The position numbers and the translations under genes were made by a program. The notes beneath the pieces were generated by a model, which was not told the origin of the DNA, did not search any database, and saw nothing but the letters and a program-made list of their open reading frames with translations. From Bacteroidaceae bacterium (GTDB lineage: Bacteria > Bacteroidota > Bacteroidia > Bacteroidales > Bacteroidaceae): a DNA stretch of 64,000 bases. Shown here piece after piece: positions 34,959 to 45,478 of this stretch. Location of the stretch: assembly GCA_017631315.1 (NCBI GenBank), contig JAGBTN010000017.1:186001-250000 (forward strand), in the 5' to 3' direction. The first letter of the stretch is position 1, and each line of letters begins with the position of its first letter.

Positions 34959-36041
34959 GTGAATACGATAGGTACACTTTTCCGTCTTACATCATTTGGC
35001 GAAAGTCATGGTCTAGCCATCGGTGGAGTTATCGATGGCATGCCGGCTGGCATCGAAGTAGATTTGACTTTTATACAAAACGAATTGGCTCGTCGTAAAC
35101 CGGGGCAGAGCATCTTGACCACTGCTCGAAAGGAAGAAGACGAGGTGGAATTGCTCAGCGGTGTCTTCGAGGGTAAGACCACAGGCACTCCTATTGGTTT
35201 CGTTATTCGCAATACCAATCAGCATAGCGATGACTATGAGAATATGCGGAACGTGTTTCGCCCTTCCCATGCAGACTTTACCTATGAACAGAAGTATGGC
35301 CTTCGTGACCATCGGGGAGGCGGACGCAGTTCGGCACGCGAAACAATAAGTCGTGTTGTTGCCGGTGCATTTGCCAAACTTGCTCTTCGTCAAATAGGTA
35401 TCAGCATCAAGGCATACACCCAACAGGTGGGCAATATCGTCTTGCCAGGTACTTATAAAGACTATGACCTGGCAAGAGTGGAAGAGAATGCCGTGCGTTG
35501 CCCTGATGCAGAAGTTGCAGACAAGATGTCGCAACTCATCATGAAAGTCAAAGAAGAAGGTGACACCATAGGTGGCATTATTGCTTGTGTTATAACAGGA
35601 TGTCCTGTTGGACTTGGGGAACCGGTTTTCGACAGGCTTCAAGTTAAACTCGGTGCAGCCATGCTCAGCATCAATGCCGTAAAAGGCTTTGAGTATGGTC
35701 TTGGTTTCGATGGTTCAAGTGTTCGCGGCAGTGAGCAGAACGATATCTTTGAGCCGGATGGCAAGGGTGGTATTACAACAAAAACAAATAACAGCGGAGG
35801 TATTCAGGGAGGCATTTCCAATGGACAGGACATCTATTTCCGTGTCGCCTTTAAACCGGTTGCAACCTTGCTAAAGGAACAGGAAACAGTTGATAAGTTT
35901 GGTAATAAAACGACATTGACTGCACGAGGTCGTCACGATGCTTGTGTCCTGCCAAGAGCCGTACCGGTAGTTGAGGCAATGGCTGCCATAGCACTCCTTG
36001 ATGCTTATTTGCTCAGCAAATCAACCCAGATGGGTAAGTGA
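34959..36041 (+). CDS. aroC: Chorismate synthase
   Basis: 360 residues. Last step of the shikimate pathway: converts EPSP to chorismate with reduced FMN. Signatures: [20 protein letters not shown] near the N-terminus, [20 protein letters not shown], and the C-terminal [23 protein letters not shown] start at 34959. Its last 37 bases overlap, tail to tail, the end of the nuclease-like gene on the other strand. Confidence 0.97.
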   Translation: MNTIGTLFRLTSFGESHGLAIGGVIDGMPAGIEVDLTFIQNELARRKPGQSILTTARKEEDEVELLSGVFEGKTTGTPIGFVIRNTNQHSDDYENMRNVFRPSHADFTYEQKYGLRDHRGGGRSSARETISRVVAGAFAKLALRQIGISIKAYTQQVGNIVLPGTYKDYDLARVEENAVRCPDAEVADKMSQLIMKVKEEGDTIGGIIACVITGCPVGLGEPVFDRLQVKLGAAMLSINAVKGFEYGLGFDGSSVRGSEQNDIFEPDGKGGITTKTNNSGGIQGGISNGQDIYFRVAFKPVATLLKEQETVDKFGNKTTLTARGRHDACVLPRAVPVVEAMAAIALLDAYLLSKSTQMGK

Positions 36042-36946
36042 TCGCTAAATCCTCCTTTATATATGGGTCCTTGAAAGGTGCGCCATGGCGTACCTTTCTC
36101 TGTTAAAAGGAATGGGAAATCACCCACTTCTATTCTCTCCTCAATGTTTGGCGCGAGGTTTGGGCTAACAAGTATGTGGTCAAGATACCCCCACAATTTA
36201 CGAAAATAATACGTTCCTTGAGCCTGATTTAGTTCTTTGCGCTTTTGTGGCATGAGCGATGTCATGCGTTCATATATACTTTTGAATATCTTGTCGTCTG
36301 GTTCGGCATTGAAGTCACCCATAAGCAATATCCTTTTTCCGTTAAGTTCATCAAGCATACCGCATAATGTAGTGACTGCAATACGACGATGTCTTTCGCC
36401 TGTTCTTCCGTTCTTTGCACGGCTTGGAAGGTGTACTATAATAATATGTAGTACATCGTTCAGTGAAGGACAATCGCCCCATACGTGTAGGATATCTCGT
36501 GTAGGTTGGAATCTCCATTCAGTAGAAGGTACTCGAACAGTTTTATATCCATGCGGACGAAATTGTAATGAGTCGTAGAGCATTGCAACATCAACACCCC
36601 TTGCGTCCGGTCCTTCTTCGTGAATATATGAATAATGTGCAATACGAAGAGGGCTTCGGCGGGTTAAATCACGAAGCACAGTATCGTTTTCCACTTCACA
36701 CAGACCAATAATCATTGGCCATTCCTTTTCGTCGGCTATGGCAGCAATTGTACGAGATATGTTGTCGAGTTTCTTCCAGTATCGTCCTTTTGTCCAGTGG
36801 TATTGCCCTTCCGGCAAGAAGTCATAGTCTTCTTTCAGCGAATCGTGCTGGCAGTCGAAAAGGTTTTCCACGTTCCACCATATAATGCGTTGTGGCTTTG
36901 CTGTAAGACATGAGCAAAGTAAAAGAAGCACCAGAATGTGTTTCAT
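36005..36946 (-). CDS. Secreted endonuclease/exonuclease/phosphatase-fold protein
   Basis: 313 residues from the chosen start. Signal peptide [22 protein letters not shown]-fold motifs: [23 protein letters not shown] (catalytic Glu), [14 protein letters not shown] and [10 protein letters not shown] (catalytic His). It may hydrolyse DNA or a phosphorylated lipid outside the cytoplasm. The ATG at 36946 overlaps the upstream gene's TGA (ATGA), so the longer start (37006) is rejected. It is third in a tightly overlapping operon, and its 3' end overlaps aroC by 37 bases. Confidence 0.88.
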   Translation of the reverse strand: MKHILVLLLLCSCLTAKPQRIIWWNVENLFDCQHDSLKEDYDFLPEGQYHWTKGRYWKKLDNISRTIAAIADEKEWPMIIGLCEVENDTVLRDLTRRSPLRIAHYSYIHEEGPDARGVDVAMLYDSLQFRPHGYKTVRVPSTEWRFQPTRDILHVWGDCPSLNDVLHIIIVHLPSRAKNGRTGERHRRIAVTTLCGMLDELNGKRILLMGDFNAEPDDKIFKSIYERMTSLMPQKRKELNQAQGTYYFRKLWGYLDHILVSPNLAPNIEERIEVGDFPFLLTEKGTPWRTFQGPIYKGGFSDHLPIWVDLLSK

Positions 36947-37461
36947 AGGAACGAAGTATTGTAACCTCTCATTTCTTTTCGGAGGGCTTTGGCTTTGCCG
37001 TCGCATACCTCATCGAGTCGTGCCCAGAAGCGTGGACTGTGGTTCATTTCAACGAGGTGTGTCAGTTCGTGTTGCAAGACATAGTCCTGCAAGTGTCTTG
37101 GCAAGAGAACAAGATAGAGAGAGAGGTTGATGTTCCCTTTCGAACTGCAACTCCCCCAACGACCTTTGGCCGATGACACTTTGACATTGTTGAGGTTGAG
37201 ACTCCGTTCTGCCGCCATGTTGAGTAGGCGTGGAATGAGTCGCTCCTTTACTCTTTTGCGTGCAAAGGCTTCTAACGTCTTTGTTATCCAGGTTTGGATG
37301 TCGTTGTCTGCCAAGACTTCTGCCGATTGGTAGTAGCAGATGATGCCAGACTCATCCATTTCTGCTCTTACGTACGACACATCTTTCTGCTCGAACCTCA
37401 ACTGGAAGTCGGCAGAACAGATGTGCGTATCTGGAGTATAGCGTAGTAAGCGACGGCTCAC
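36943..37461 (-). CDS. YgjP-like (WSS/M48-type) zinc metallopeptidase
   Basis: 172 residues from a GTG start at 37461 that overlaps the preceding stop (GTGA). The zinc motif HELTH lies in LQDYVLQHELTHLVEMNHSPRFW with the third-ligand region after it, and the family's VKVSSAKGRWGSCSSKGNINLSLYL block precedes it: the YgjP/DUF45 group. The longer frame back to 37587 would translate the tail of the upstream gene in another frame and is rejected. Substrate unknown. Confidence 0.88.
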   Translation of the reverse strand: MSRRLLRYTPDTHICSADFQLRFEQKDVSYVRAEMDESGIICYYQSAEVLADNDIQTWITKTLEAFARKRVKERLIPRLLNMAAERSLNLNNVKVSSAKGRWGSCSSKGNINLSLYLVLLPRHLQDYVLQHELTHLVEMNHSPRFWARLDEVCDGKAKALRKEMRGYNTSFL

Positions 37462-38939
37462 AGCTTTACCTTCTTCTTGACTGCTTTTGATTCGTTTTGC
37501 AGACGGTCGAGTGCTGTAACGACGTAGGTGTATTTGGTTTTCCCACCTTCGTATGTGAGAGGCAGCATTGTGTCCTTTGTGATGCAAAGGATATGGGTTG
37601 GGTCATCGAGATTGACTTTTTCGCCTGGGCCGAAACGATAGACAACATATTGTTGTGCTTCGTCCATGATGCTTTTGGCTTTTGGTGCTGTCCAAAAGAG
37701 GACGGGGCCGTCTTCTGTCCAAACAATAGCGGTTTTGCGAGGTTTCTTGGGTGCTTTGTTGTCAATCCAGGGCATTGCCGGCTGCAGGGCTGGTGTGTTG
37801 TGATATACCTGGCGTAGCATATCTTGATAGCCGGAAGGGTTCTCGCATACGGCTGCTGCATACCACTGACAACTGCCATGAATGCCGGGCAGTGAGCGTT
37901 GCAACTGGTATTTGCGAGCCATTTGGTGCTGCGCAGGGTTGTTCGGGTCTGGGTATTTTACTGTGCGACTAACGTCTTGGCCTACAAAGATGGGGCGTTG
38001 TCCGGCGTTTTCGCTCCACCATCGGATGCATGTTTCATAGTCGGCAGCCTTGTTGCCTAATTCCCAATAAATCTGTGGGATGTTGTAGTCCACCCATCCT
38101 TGGCGCACCCATTCGAGTACGTCGGCATAGAGGTCGTCGTAGTTTTGCAGTCCGTTTGTTGCGCTGCCTTTCGGGTCGTTGCGTTGGTTGCGGTAGATGC
38201 CGAAGGGTGATACGCCGAACTTTACCCATGGCTTCACTTCGCGTATCTGTCTGCACATCTGCTCCATGAACATGTTTACGTTTTTGCGTCGCCAGTCGCC
38301 TCTGTTCATTCCGGCTCCATATGCGTTGTACGATGCGTCGTCGGGGATGGCTACTCCGGCTACGGGGTAGGGGTAGAAGTAGTCGTCGATGTGTATGCCG
38401 TCCACGTCGTAGCGGCTTACGATGTCGCATGTCACCTTGCAGATGTAGTCGCGGTTCTCTGGACGTCCCGGGTCGAAGAGGAACAGTCCGTCGTAGTTGA
38501 AGAAGCGGTCGGGGTGACGTGTGTATTCGTGTGTTGCTGCAAGTGCTGTTGTGCCTTTTGTCTTGGCGCGATAGGGGTTAATCCAGGCATGCAGTTCCAT
38601 GCCGCGTGCATGGCATTGTGTAATCATCCACTCCAGGGGATCCCAGTAGGGATTAGGCGGCATTCCTTGCTGGCCGGTGAGGTATCGGCTCCATGGCTCG
38701 AGTTGGCTGGGATAAAGTGCATCGCCTTCTACTCTCACTTGGAAGAAGATGGCGTTGATTCCATCCTTCTGCAAGTCATTGAGTTGGCTGATGAGCATTG
38801 CTTGCATGCGGTCGCGGCCAAGGTTCTGGAACTGTCCGTTTACGGCTTGTATCCATGCGCCACGGAATTCTCTCTTGGGATTTTGTCCCATTGCTGTTGC
38901 TGCAATGAGGAGCAGCAGAATAAGTAGTTTGTGTTTCAT
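37458..38939 (-). CDS. GH10-like (DUF187) family glycosyl hydrolase-like protein
   Basis: 493 residues from the chosen start. Signal peptide MKHKLLILLLLIAATAMGQ. It has the DUF187 'glycosyl hydrolase-like 10' pattern: REFRGAWIQAVNG, INAIFFQVRVEGDALYPS, MELHAWINPYRA, YDVDGIHIDDYFYPYP and FGVSPFGIYRN. A C-terminal fibronectin-like tail follows (about 410-493). Relatives act on peptidoglycan or denuded glycans; here the substrate is unknown. The start at 38939 is fixed by the promoter box 38947-38954. It leads a three-gene operon with GTGA and ATGA overlaps. Confidence 0.88.
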   Translation of the reverse strand: MKHKLLILLLLIAATAMGQNPKREFRGAWIQAVNGQFQNLGRDRMQAMLISQLNDLQKDGINAIFFQVRVEGDALYPSQLEPWSRYLTGQQGMPPNPYWDPLEWMITQCHARGMELHAWINPYRAKTKGTTALAATHEYTRHPDRFFNYDGLFLFDPGRPENRDYICKVTCDIVSRYDVDGIHIDDYFYPYPVAGVAIPDDASYNAYGAGMNRGDWRRKNVNMFMEQMCRQIREVKPWVKFGVSPFGIYRNQRNDPKGSATNGLQNYDDLYADVLEWVRQGWVDYNIPQIYWELGNKAADYETCIRWWSENAGQRPIFVGQDVSRTVKYPDPNNPAQHQMARKYQLQRSLPGIHGSCQWYAAAVCENPSGYQDMLRQVYHNTPALQPAMPWIDNKAPKKPRKTAIVWTEDGPVLFWTAPKAKSIMDEAQQYVVYRFGPGEKVNLDDPTHILCITKDTMLPLTYEGGKTKYTYVVTALDRLQNESKAVKKKVKL

Positions 38940-38946
38940 AGTGATG

Positions 38947-38976
38947 CAAAGGTACGAAAAAACGCCGACACGACAA
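38947..38976 (-). promoter_or_regulatory. Promoter of the GH10-like operon
   Basis: Minus strand: TTG (complement of 38974-38976), 19-base spacer, TACCTTTG (38947-38954), eight bases before the ATG, so the leader is very short. Confidence 0.75.
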
Positions 38977-39108
38977 AGAAATGAAATAAAAAAGCGCCTC
39001 TGCAGATGCAAACAAGTTCGCATACTTGCCTGCCTATGTAATTTGGTATGTTATTTTGTGTTTTTGCCAGTTCAAAGCCTCGTTTCTATATGCCTTGTGG
39101 TTTGCCCG

Positions 39109-39196
39109 AAAACATCTACTGCCGAATTGGGCAAAAGGGTTAACCTTTCCGTGCGACTTGGCAGTAGATGTAGGCCAATTAGGCAGTAGATGTTTT
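39109..39196. repeat. 4 x 22-base element 6
   Basis: Units begin at 39109, 39131, 39153 and 39175. Unit 1 equals the reverse complement of unit 4 at 21 of 22 positions (core AAAACATCTACTGCC). Unit 2 contains AAAGGGTTAACCTTT. It lies between the divergent GH10-like and uvrA promoters. Confidence 0.85.
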
Positions 39197-39231
39197 CCAG
39201 AAGTCATGGGCTATATTTGAAACGCCTAATT

Positions 39232-39261
39232 TTGAATATCGGATTTTATTTCGTAACTTTG
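39232..39261 (+). promoter_or_regulatory. Promoter of uvrA
   Basis: TTG (39232-39234), 19-base spacer, TAACTTTG (39254-39261); 65 bases before the ATG. Confidence 0.8.
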
Positions 39262-39326
39262 CAGATTGAAACATTCGGCACCGGCGATAGGGGGTGCATA
39301 TCTGAAGTGATAATGTGAGGTAAGAA

Positions 39327-42257
39327 ATGGAAGACAGCATACAGATAAAAGGAGCACGGGTCAATAATCTGAAAAATATCGACCTTGAAATTCCTCGTGG
39401 CAAACTGGTTGTCATAACGGGCTTGAGCGGCAGCGGAAAGAGCAGCCTGGCTTTCGATACGCTATATGCCGAGGGGCAGCGCCGATATGTGGAGAGCCTC
39501 AGTTCATACGCCCGTCAGTTCCTCGGAAGAATGAACAAGCCGGAGTGTGATTACATCAAAGGCATTCCGCCAGCCATTGCCATAGAGCAGAAGGTGACAA
39601 GCCGTAATCCACGAAGCACAGTCGGCACCAGTACGGAGATATACGAGTACCTTCGTCTGCTGTTTGCCCGCGTCGGTCGCACCTTTTCGCCCATCAGCGG
39701 AAAGGAAGTGAAGCGCCATACCACCGAAGATGCCGTACAGTGTATGCTCTCCCAGCCCGAGGGAACAAAACTCATGGTGATGTGTCCCATTCGTTTACCC
39801 GAAGGCAGAACACTTTCCGAGCAACTCGACATGTACCGCAAGAGCGGATTTGCCCGCATATATTCCAACGACGAAGTAGTCCGAATAGAAGACGTTGATG
39901 TCTCAACAACCTCACCTTCTGCACCATTTTTCCTGGTCATCGACCGCCTTTCCTGCGGCAACGACCGCGACACGATTGCCCGTCTCGTAGATTCCTGTGA
40001 GACAGCTTTCTACGAAGGTCATGGCGAAGCAGTCCTTCAGATTGTTCCAAGCGGCGAAAGACACGAGTTCTGTACACGTTTTGAGGCAGACGGCATAACC
40101 TTCGAGGAGCCTTCCGACAAACTCTTTGCCTTTAACTCCCCCATCGGAGCCTGTCCCGAATGTGAAGGCTTCGGTAAGGTTGTCGGCATAGACGAAGAGA
40201 TGGTAATACCCAACACCGCCTTGAGCCTCTACGACGGAGCAGTGATGTGTTGGCGAGGCGAAAAGATGAGCGAGTGGAAAACATGGTTCATCCGTTTCAA
40301 CTCCGAGCGCGGTTTCCCCATCTTCAAACCATACTTCGAACTAACACAAGAGGAGAAAGACTGGCTTTGGCACGGCGTTCCTGGCATGTTCCCAACCCCT
40401 TCCAATGGCATAGGACAGCTGAAGAAGGAAACCTTGGGTGGCAAGGAAGTACTCGTTCCAGCCGATTGGCAGATATATCCCGAGGAACGAGAGTGGGGAT
40501 TGATGTCCATTGATGCCTTCTTCGACTTCCTCCGGCAGGGACAATATAAGATACAGAACCGCGTCATGCTGGCCCGTTATCGTGGAAAGACAGTCTGTCC
40601 CAAATGCCATGGCACACGACTCCGGCCCGAAGCGAACTACGTGAAGGTGGGAGGGAAGAGCATTACCGAACTGGTTAACATATCTGTCAGCGAACTGTTG
40701 CCTTGGGTGGAAAGTCTCAACCTCAACGAACACGAGGAAAAGATTGCTAAACGTATCCTTACAGAAATAAGGAATCGACTGCAATATCTGTTGGATGTCG
40801 GTTTGGGTTACCTTACTCTCAACCGTACTTCCAATAGCCTTTCGGGCGGCGAGAGCCAGCGCATCAACCTTGCAACCTCTTTGGGAAGCAGTCTTGTGGG
40901 CAGCCTTTACATCCTGGACGAACCGAGTATTGGCCTGCATAGCCGTGACACGGAATGCCTCATCAAGGTGCTGAAGCAGTTGCGCGACCTGGGTAATACG
41001 GTTGTTGTGGTAGAGCATGATGAGGACATCATAAGGTCTGCCGACTGGCTTATCGACATCGGTCCTGAGGCAGGGCGCTTGGGTGGTGAGGTGGTTTATC
41101 AAGGACCTCCGCCAATGTCTGCTTCCGATTCTATGAAAAACGTTGAGGAGTGCAGGTCTCATACTATTGCTTTCCTGACGGCTTGCTCTGGCAATGCTGA
41201 TGCAAAGGGCGGTTATATTCCTCTTCCCCATGCTCGCAGGAAGACGAACAGTTATATCGAAGTAAAGGGGGCACGCGCCAACAATCTGAAAGGTATCGAT
41301 GTTCGTTTCCCGCTTGGCCTTATGACTTGTGTTACCGGGGTAAGCGGAAGTGGCAAGAGCAGTCTTGTTCGAGACATTTTCTTCAATGCCATGAAACGGC
41401 AACTCGATGAGGTTGCCGACCGTCCGGGTGAGTTCATCGGACTGGAAGGCGACACGAAGATGGTGAGTGCCATTGAGTTTGTCGACCAGAATCCTATAGG
41501 AAAGAGTACGCGCTCCAATCCTGTTACTTATGTCAAGGCTTGGGACGAGATTCGTAAACTCTTTGCCGAACAGCCTCTTGCCAAGCAGATGGGCTACACA
41601 CCGGCTTATTTCAGTTTCAATACCGACGGCGGACGTTGCGAGGAGTGTAAGGGCGATGGCACCGTTACTATCGAGATGCAGTTTATGGCCGACTTGGTTT
41701 TGCCCTGCGAAAGTTGTCATGGACAGCGTTTTAAGCAGGAGATTCTTGATGTTCGCTTCAACGAAAAGAATGTCTGCGATGTGCTTGATATGACCATCAA
41801 CCAGGCCATTGAGTTCTTCACCGAGTACAAGCAGAAGCGCATTGTATCGTTGCTGAAACCATTGCAGGACGTCGGTCTCGGATACATCAAACTCGGCCAG
41901 TCTTCCTCTACACTGTCGGGTGGTGAAAACCAGCGTGTAAAACTCGCCTATTATCTTGGCATGGAGAAGCATGCACCTACGGTCTTCATCTTCGACGAGC
42001 CTACAACAGGACTTCATTTCCACGACATCCGTAAGTTGCTTGCCGCTTTCGATGCACTCATATCGAGAGGGCACACACTTGTCATCATCGAGCATAATCT
42101 GGAAGTCATCAAGTGTGCCGACCACATCATCGACCTCGGACCCGAAGGAGGCGACGCAGGCGGAACACTTCTTGCCACAGGTACTCCCGAAGAAGTGGCA
42201 AGGTGCAAGGACAGTTATACAGCACGCTTTTTGAAGGAGAAATTGCCTGCCGTCTGA
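39327..42257 (+). CDS. uvrA: UvrA excinuclease ATPase subunit
   Basis: 976 residues, slightly longer than the usual 940. Damage recognition in nucleotide excision repair. Two ABC ATPase halves: Walker [10 protein letters not shown] (about 32-40) and GVSGSGKSS; signatures [10 protein letters not shown] and [10 protein letters not shown]; Walker [12 protein letters not shown] and [11 protein letters not shown]. Zinc-binding cysteine pairs lie in [10 protein letters not shown]...CPKCHGTR and CEECKGDG...CESCHGQR, and the UvrB-interacting region [13 protein letters not shown] is present. Flanked on both sides by 22-base elements (6 and 7). Confidence 0.96.
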   Translation: MEDSIQIKGARVNNLKNIDLEIPRGKLVVITGLSGSGKSSLAFDTLYAEGQRRYVESLSSYARQFLGRMNKPECDYIKGIPPAIAIEQKVTSRNPRSTVGTSTEIYEYLRLLFARVGRTFSPISGKEVKRHTTEDAVQCMLSQPEGTKLMVMCPIRLPEGRTLSEQLDMYRKSGFARIYSNDEVVRIEDVDVSTTSPSAPFFLVIDRLSCGNDRDTIARLVDSCETAFYEGHGEAVLQIVPSGERHEFCTRFEADGITFEEPSDKLFAFNSPIGACPECEGFGKVVGIDEEMVIPNTALSLYDGAVMCWRGEKMSEWKTWFIRFNSERGFPIFKPYFELTQEEKDWLWHGVPGMFPTPSNGIGQLKKETLGGKEVLVPADWQIYPEEREWGLMSIDAFFDFLRQGQYKIQNRVMLARYRGKTVCPKCHGTRLRPEANYVKVGGKSITELVNISVSELLPWVESLNLNEHEEKIAKRILTEIRNRLQYLLDVGLGYLTLNRTSNSLSGGESQRINLATSLGSSLVGSLYILDEPSIGLHSRDTECLIKVLKQLRDLGNTVVVVEHDEDIIRSADWLIDIGPEAGRLGGEVVYQGPPPMSASDSMKNVEECRSHTIAFLTACSGNADAKGGYIPLPHARRKTNSYIEVKGARANNLKGIDVRFPLGLMTCVTGVSGSGKSSLVRDIFFNAMKRQLDEVADRPGEFIGLEGDTKMVSAIEFVDQNPIGKSTRSNPVTYVKAWDEIRKLFAEQPLAKQMGYTPAYFSFNTDGGRCEECKGDGTVTIEMQFMADLVLPCESCHGQRFKQEILDVRFNEKNVCDVLDMTINQAIEFFTEYKQKRIVSLLKPLQDVGLGYIKLGQSSSTLSGGENQRVKLAYYLGMEKHAPTVFIFDEPTTGLHFHDIRKLLAAFDALISRGHTLVIIEHNLEVIKCADHIIDLGPEGGDAGGTLLATGTPEEVARCKDSYTARFLKEKLPAV

Positions 42258-42277
42258 ACGAGGTGTGGGTAGTAAAA

Positions 42278-42365
42278 AAAACATCTACTGCCAAGTTGCC
42301 CGACTTGACAGTAGATGTTGGCCATAATGGTGTGCCAAGTTGCCCAACTTGGCAGTAGATGTTTT
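42278..42365. repeat. 4 x 22-base element 7
   Basis: Units begin at 42278, 42300, 42322 and 42344. Unit 1 equals the reverse complement of unit 4 at 21 of 22 positions (core AAAACATCTACTGCCAAGTT). The element fills the gap between two convergent genes and touches the stop codon of the next gene (42366). Confidence 0.9.
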
Positions 42366-43904
42366 TTACAACTGCAAGGGAAGACTTTCGTTGCCGTAGC
42401 GGTCGAGGGCAGTGACGGCAAGGTGGTAGTCGTGATAGTATGCTCCGAGCAGGCTGTAAATGTAGCAGTTATCACTTGTTATCTTGACGATATTCTTCGG
42501 ATTCTTTGTGTCGACGGGTAGTTTAGGACTGGCATAAATGACGTATCGGCAATCCTTCTGTTGCTCCCACTCAAGATATTCGTTGACGCCATTTCTGCGT
42601 TCTCGTTTCACGAGGCGTGGCTTTTCTGGTGCCGAGGTGCTTTGCCACGTCATGGGTGGCAGCAGAGCTGGGTAGGGGTAGAAGGTTGTTTGCAGATAGT
42701 CGTAGATGCCTTTTGTGTTGTCCGTCAGGAAACGGCTGCGGAAATAGGCCTGCCCGCCAAGTCCCATCTCACGCAGATAGCAGAGTTCACGCTGTATGAT
42801 GCCCCATTCCCAATCCTTCTCTTTCGGCGAAAGGAAATAGATGCCGAGTCCGGGAGCAACAGTGCGGCCGTAACTCTTCTCCTGCCAATCGGCAGCAAAA
42901 GGGAAGAAATGGTCGCCTTGGAAATACATCATCGGCAGCAGCATGTCCATGATTCCGTCACGCATCCAGCCCTGTGCATCCTGATAGACAGTACCGTATG
43001 CCGACCATCCACGAGCCGAGTAACGGCTCACGTCGTTGTATTTGCCTACAGGAGAACAGCTTACGCGCACCCAAGGCTTCAACTCCTTTATGGCTTCGTA
43101 AGCATCCTTGACCATATTCGTAATGTTGTCTCGCCTCCATGCACGCTTGTTTTGCCCCTTGCCATACTTCTTGTATGAGGCACCATCGGCAAAGGTTTCC
43201 GGGTTTTCGGGGTAGCGAATATAGTCAAAGTGTATGCCGTCTATGTCATAATTGCGTGTTATCTCACGACATATGGCAGTAAGATAGTCGGCAGACCCCG
43301 GCAGACCCGGGTCGAGATAGTACTGGTCGCCATGTCTCTTGAGCAGTTTCGGATTCGTCTTCAGTAGGCTTCGTTTGCCCATCTTCTTGGCGTTTGCAGT
43401 CTTGAAGGCAGGCACAGTCACCACCCAGGCATGTAGTTCCATGCCCCTTTTGTGTGTCTCTTCTATGGCAAAGGCAAGTGGGTCGTAGCCGGGGTCACGG
43501 TCGAATTGTCCCGTCAGGCAAATATCCCAAGGCTCTATCTTACTGGGATATATGACAGAACCACGTACACGCGTCTGCAACAGTACCGTGTTGATCCGGC
43601 AAGCCTGCAGGCGGTCGAGCAGACGGCACAATTCTTCTTTCTGTTTTTCTCTGCCCTGTGCGTTCGTAGCCCTCGACGTCGGCCAGTCCAGTCCGCTGAG
43701 TGTCGTCACCCAAACCGCACGCACTTCATGCTTCGGAGCCATAGGGGCAGCCAGAAAAAGATTGCTGTCCTGGTCCGATACCTTGGGCTGCACAACAAGC
43801 GGCTTAGGCTTTGCTGCAAGGCCCCACTCGGGTACTTGGGCTCTTGTTTGTGTGCAGAAAAGAGCCGACGCAAAGCATACAAATATAAATAATATGTAAT
43901 TCAC
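42366..43904 (-). CDS. GH10-like (DUF187) glycosyl hydrolase-like protein, second copy
   Basis: 512 residues. GTG start; signal peptide MNYILFIFVCFASALFC then TQTRAQ. DUF187 blocks: EVRAVWVTTLSGLDWP, INTVLLQTRVRGSVIYPS, MELHAWVVTVPAF, YDIDGIHFDYIRYPENP and VRVSCSPVGKYN. A fibronectin-like C-terminal part ends NESLPLQL. Same family as 37458-38939 but clearly diverged. A promoter-like TATCTTTG at 43909-43916 lies only four bases before the GTG, so the mRNA would be almost leaderless, or another promoter is used. Confidence 0.88.
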   Translation of the reverse strand: MNYILFIFVCFASALFCTQTRAQVPEWGLAAKPKPLVVQPKVSDQDSNLFLAAPMAPKHEVRAVWVTTLSGLDWPTSRATNAQGREKQKEELCRLLDRLQACRINTVLLQTRVRGSVIYPSKIEPWDICLTGQFDRDPGYDPLAFAIEETHKRGMELHAWVVTVPAFKTANAKKMGKRSLLKTNPKLLKRHGDQYYLDPGLPGSADYLTAICREITRNYDIDGIHFDYIRYPENPETFADGASYKKYGKGQNKRAWRRDNITNMVKDAYEAIKELKPWVRVSCSPVGKYNDVSRYSARGWSAYGTVYQDAQGWMRDGIMDMLLPMMYFQGDHFFPFAADWQEKSYGRTVAPGLGIYFLSPKEKDWEWGIIQRELCYLREMGLGGQAYFRSRFLTDNTKGIYDYLQTTFYPYPALLPPMTWQSTSAPEKPRLVKRERRNGVNEYLEWEQQKDCRYVIYASPKLPVDTKNPKNIVKITSDNCYIYSLLGAYYHDYHLAVTALDRYGNESLPLQL

Positions 43905-43938
43905 GCTACAAAGATACTAAAAAGTTGAAATTTAGAAG

Positions 43939-43967
43939 TTGAAAGTTGAAAGTTTTTTATAACTTTG
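43939..43967 (+). promoter_or_regulatory. Promoter of cstA
   Basis: TTG (43939-43941), 18-base spacer, TAACTTTG (43960-43967); 28 bases before the ATG. Confidence 0.7.
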
Positions 43968-43995
43968 CAATGGAAACATATAAATAAAACAATAC

Positions 43996-45456
43996 ATGAT
44001 TACGTTTGTCATAGCATTAGTCTGCTTAGTGCTTGGATACTTTGTTTATGGCTCTTTCGTGGAGAAAGTATTTGGTGCAGATGCGAATTGCAAGACACCT
44101 TGTTATACCATGCAGGACGGAGCAGACTACGTCCCTATGCCAACGTGGAAGGTTTTCATGATACAGTTCCTTAACATTGCTGGCACAGGCCCTATCTTCG
44201 GTGCCATCATGGGTGCGAAGTTCGGCCCTGCCGCCTATCTCTGGATTGTGTTGGGGTGTATCTTTGCCGGAGCAACGCACGACTATCTCTCGGGTATGTT
44301 GTCCATTCGCAATGGTGGTGCCAATCTGCCCGAACTCATTGGTAAGTATCTTGGCAGTGTATCAAGGCAGGTGATGCTTGTCTTCTCTGTGTTTTTGCTC
44401 TTGATGGTCGGTGCAGTTTTCGTGTATAGTCCGGCGTCGTTGATGCAGAAATTATGTATGGACACCATTCCATCGATAGAGTTTCTGAGTGGCAGTACAT
44501 TCTGGATCATACTCATCTTTGTATATTACATCATTGCAACGATGATGCCTATCGACAAGATTATCGGTAAGATATATCCTCTGTTTGCCTTCTCGCTGTT
44601 GTTTATGGCTGTGGCATTGATGGTGATGCTTTTCGTGAAGCAGCCCCAAATTCCCGAACTCTGGGAGGGAGTTGGCGAGGCTTCACTTTCCACGAAGAGC
44701 ATTTTCCCTTGTCTGTTCATTACCATTGCCTGCGGTGCCATCAGCGGTTTCCATGCCACGCAGAGTCCTTTGATGGCTCGTTGCATCAAGAACGAAAAGT
44801 TGGCTCGCCCCGTGTTCTATGGCTCTATGATAACCGAAGGACTTGTTGCACTCATCTGGGCAACGGTTGCCATGTACTTCTTCTACAACGAACCCACACC
44901 AGGCTATGTGGAAATGGGTGGAGAAGATGTTCTCAGCAAGGCACCTGGCATTGTAAATCTTGTATGCAACAGTTGGTTGGGTGTCTTCGGAAGCATACTT
45001 GCCATTCTTGGAGTTGTGGCAGCACCCATTACGAGCGGCGATACGGCTCTGCGTTCGGCACGTCTCATCATTGCCGACTTCATACATCTTGAGCAAAAGA
45101 GTATTCGCAAACGTCTTTACGTCTGCATTCCCATGTTTGCTGCCGTCATTGCTTTGCTTGTGTGGCAGATGGAGAATCCTCAAGGTTTCGATGTTATCTG
45201 GAGCCTGTTCGGCTGGAGCAATCAGACGCTTTCAGTCTTTACACTATGGGCAATCACCGTCTATCTTGCACAACAACGCAAGTGTTATTGGATAACATTG
45301 CTGCCGGCTCTATTCATGACGGTTGTGTGCACCACCTATATTCTCATTGCCCCCGAAGGCTTCGAACTCTCCTTTACTGCAGGTCTTGCAGGTGGCTTGA
45401 CGCTGATGGTTCTTTTTGCAGCCATATTTATGAAATACAAAAATACTATTAAATAA
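43996..45456 (+). CDS. cstA: Carbon starvation protein CstA-family transporter
   Basis: 486 residues with about 13 membrane helices. N-terminal MITFVIALVCLVLGYFVYGSF and DGADYVPMPTWKVFMIQFLNIAGTGPIFGAIMGAKFG is the CstA family signature; GATHDYLSGMLSIRNGG and FHATQSPLMARC follow. It is shorter than the 700-residue E. coli CstA, as usual in Bacteroidetes. CstA proteins take up peptides or pyruvate during starvation; the substrate here is not determined. Confidence 0.92.
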   Translation: MITFVIALVCLVLGYFVYGSFVEKVFGADANCKTPCYTMQDGADYVPMPTWKVFMIQFLNIAGTGPIFGAIMGAKFGPAAYLWIVLGCIFAGATHDYLSGMLSIRNGGANLPELIGKYLGSVSRQVMLVFSVFLLLMVGAVFVYSPASLMQKLCMDTIPSIEFLSGSTFWIILIFVYYIIATMMPIDKIIGKIYPLFAFSLLFMAVALMVMLFVKQPQIPELWEGVGEASLSTKSIFPCLFITIACGAISGFHATQSPLMARCIKNEKLARPVFYGSMITEGLVALIWATVAMYFFYNEPTPGYVEMGGEDVLSKAPGIVNLVCNSWLGVFGSILAILGVVAAPITSGDTALRSARLIIADFIHLEQKSIRKRLYVCIPMFAAVIALLVWQMENPQGFDVIWSLFGWSNQTLSVFTLWAITVYLAQQRKCYWITLLPALFMTVVCTTYILIAPEGFELSFTAGLAGGLTLMVLFAAIFMKYKNTIK

Positions 45457-45478
45457 ACCATAAATACTTAGATTCATT

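Noticed and set aside
37462-37587. Longer start of the YgjP-like peptidase
   Set aside because: It would be a frame-shifted reading of the preceding gene's end; the GTGA overlap gives a natural start.
40341-42284. 647-codon minus-strand frame
   Set aside because: Shadow of uvrA.
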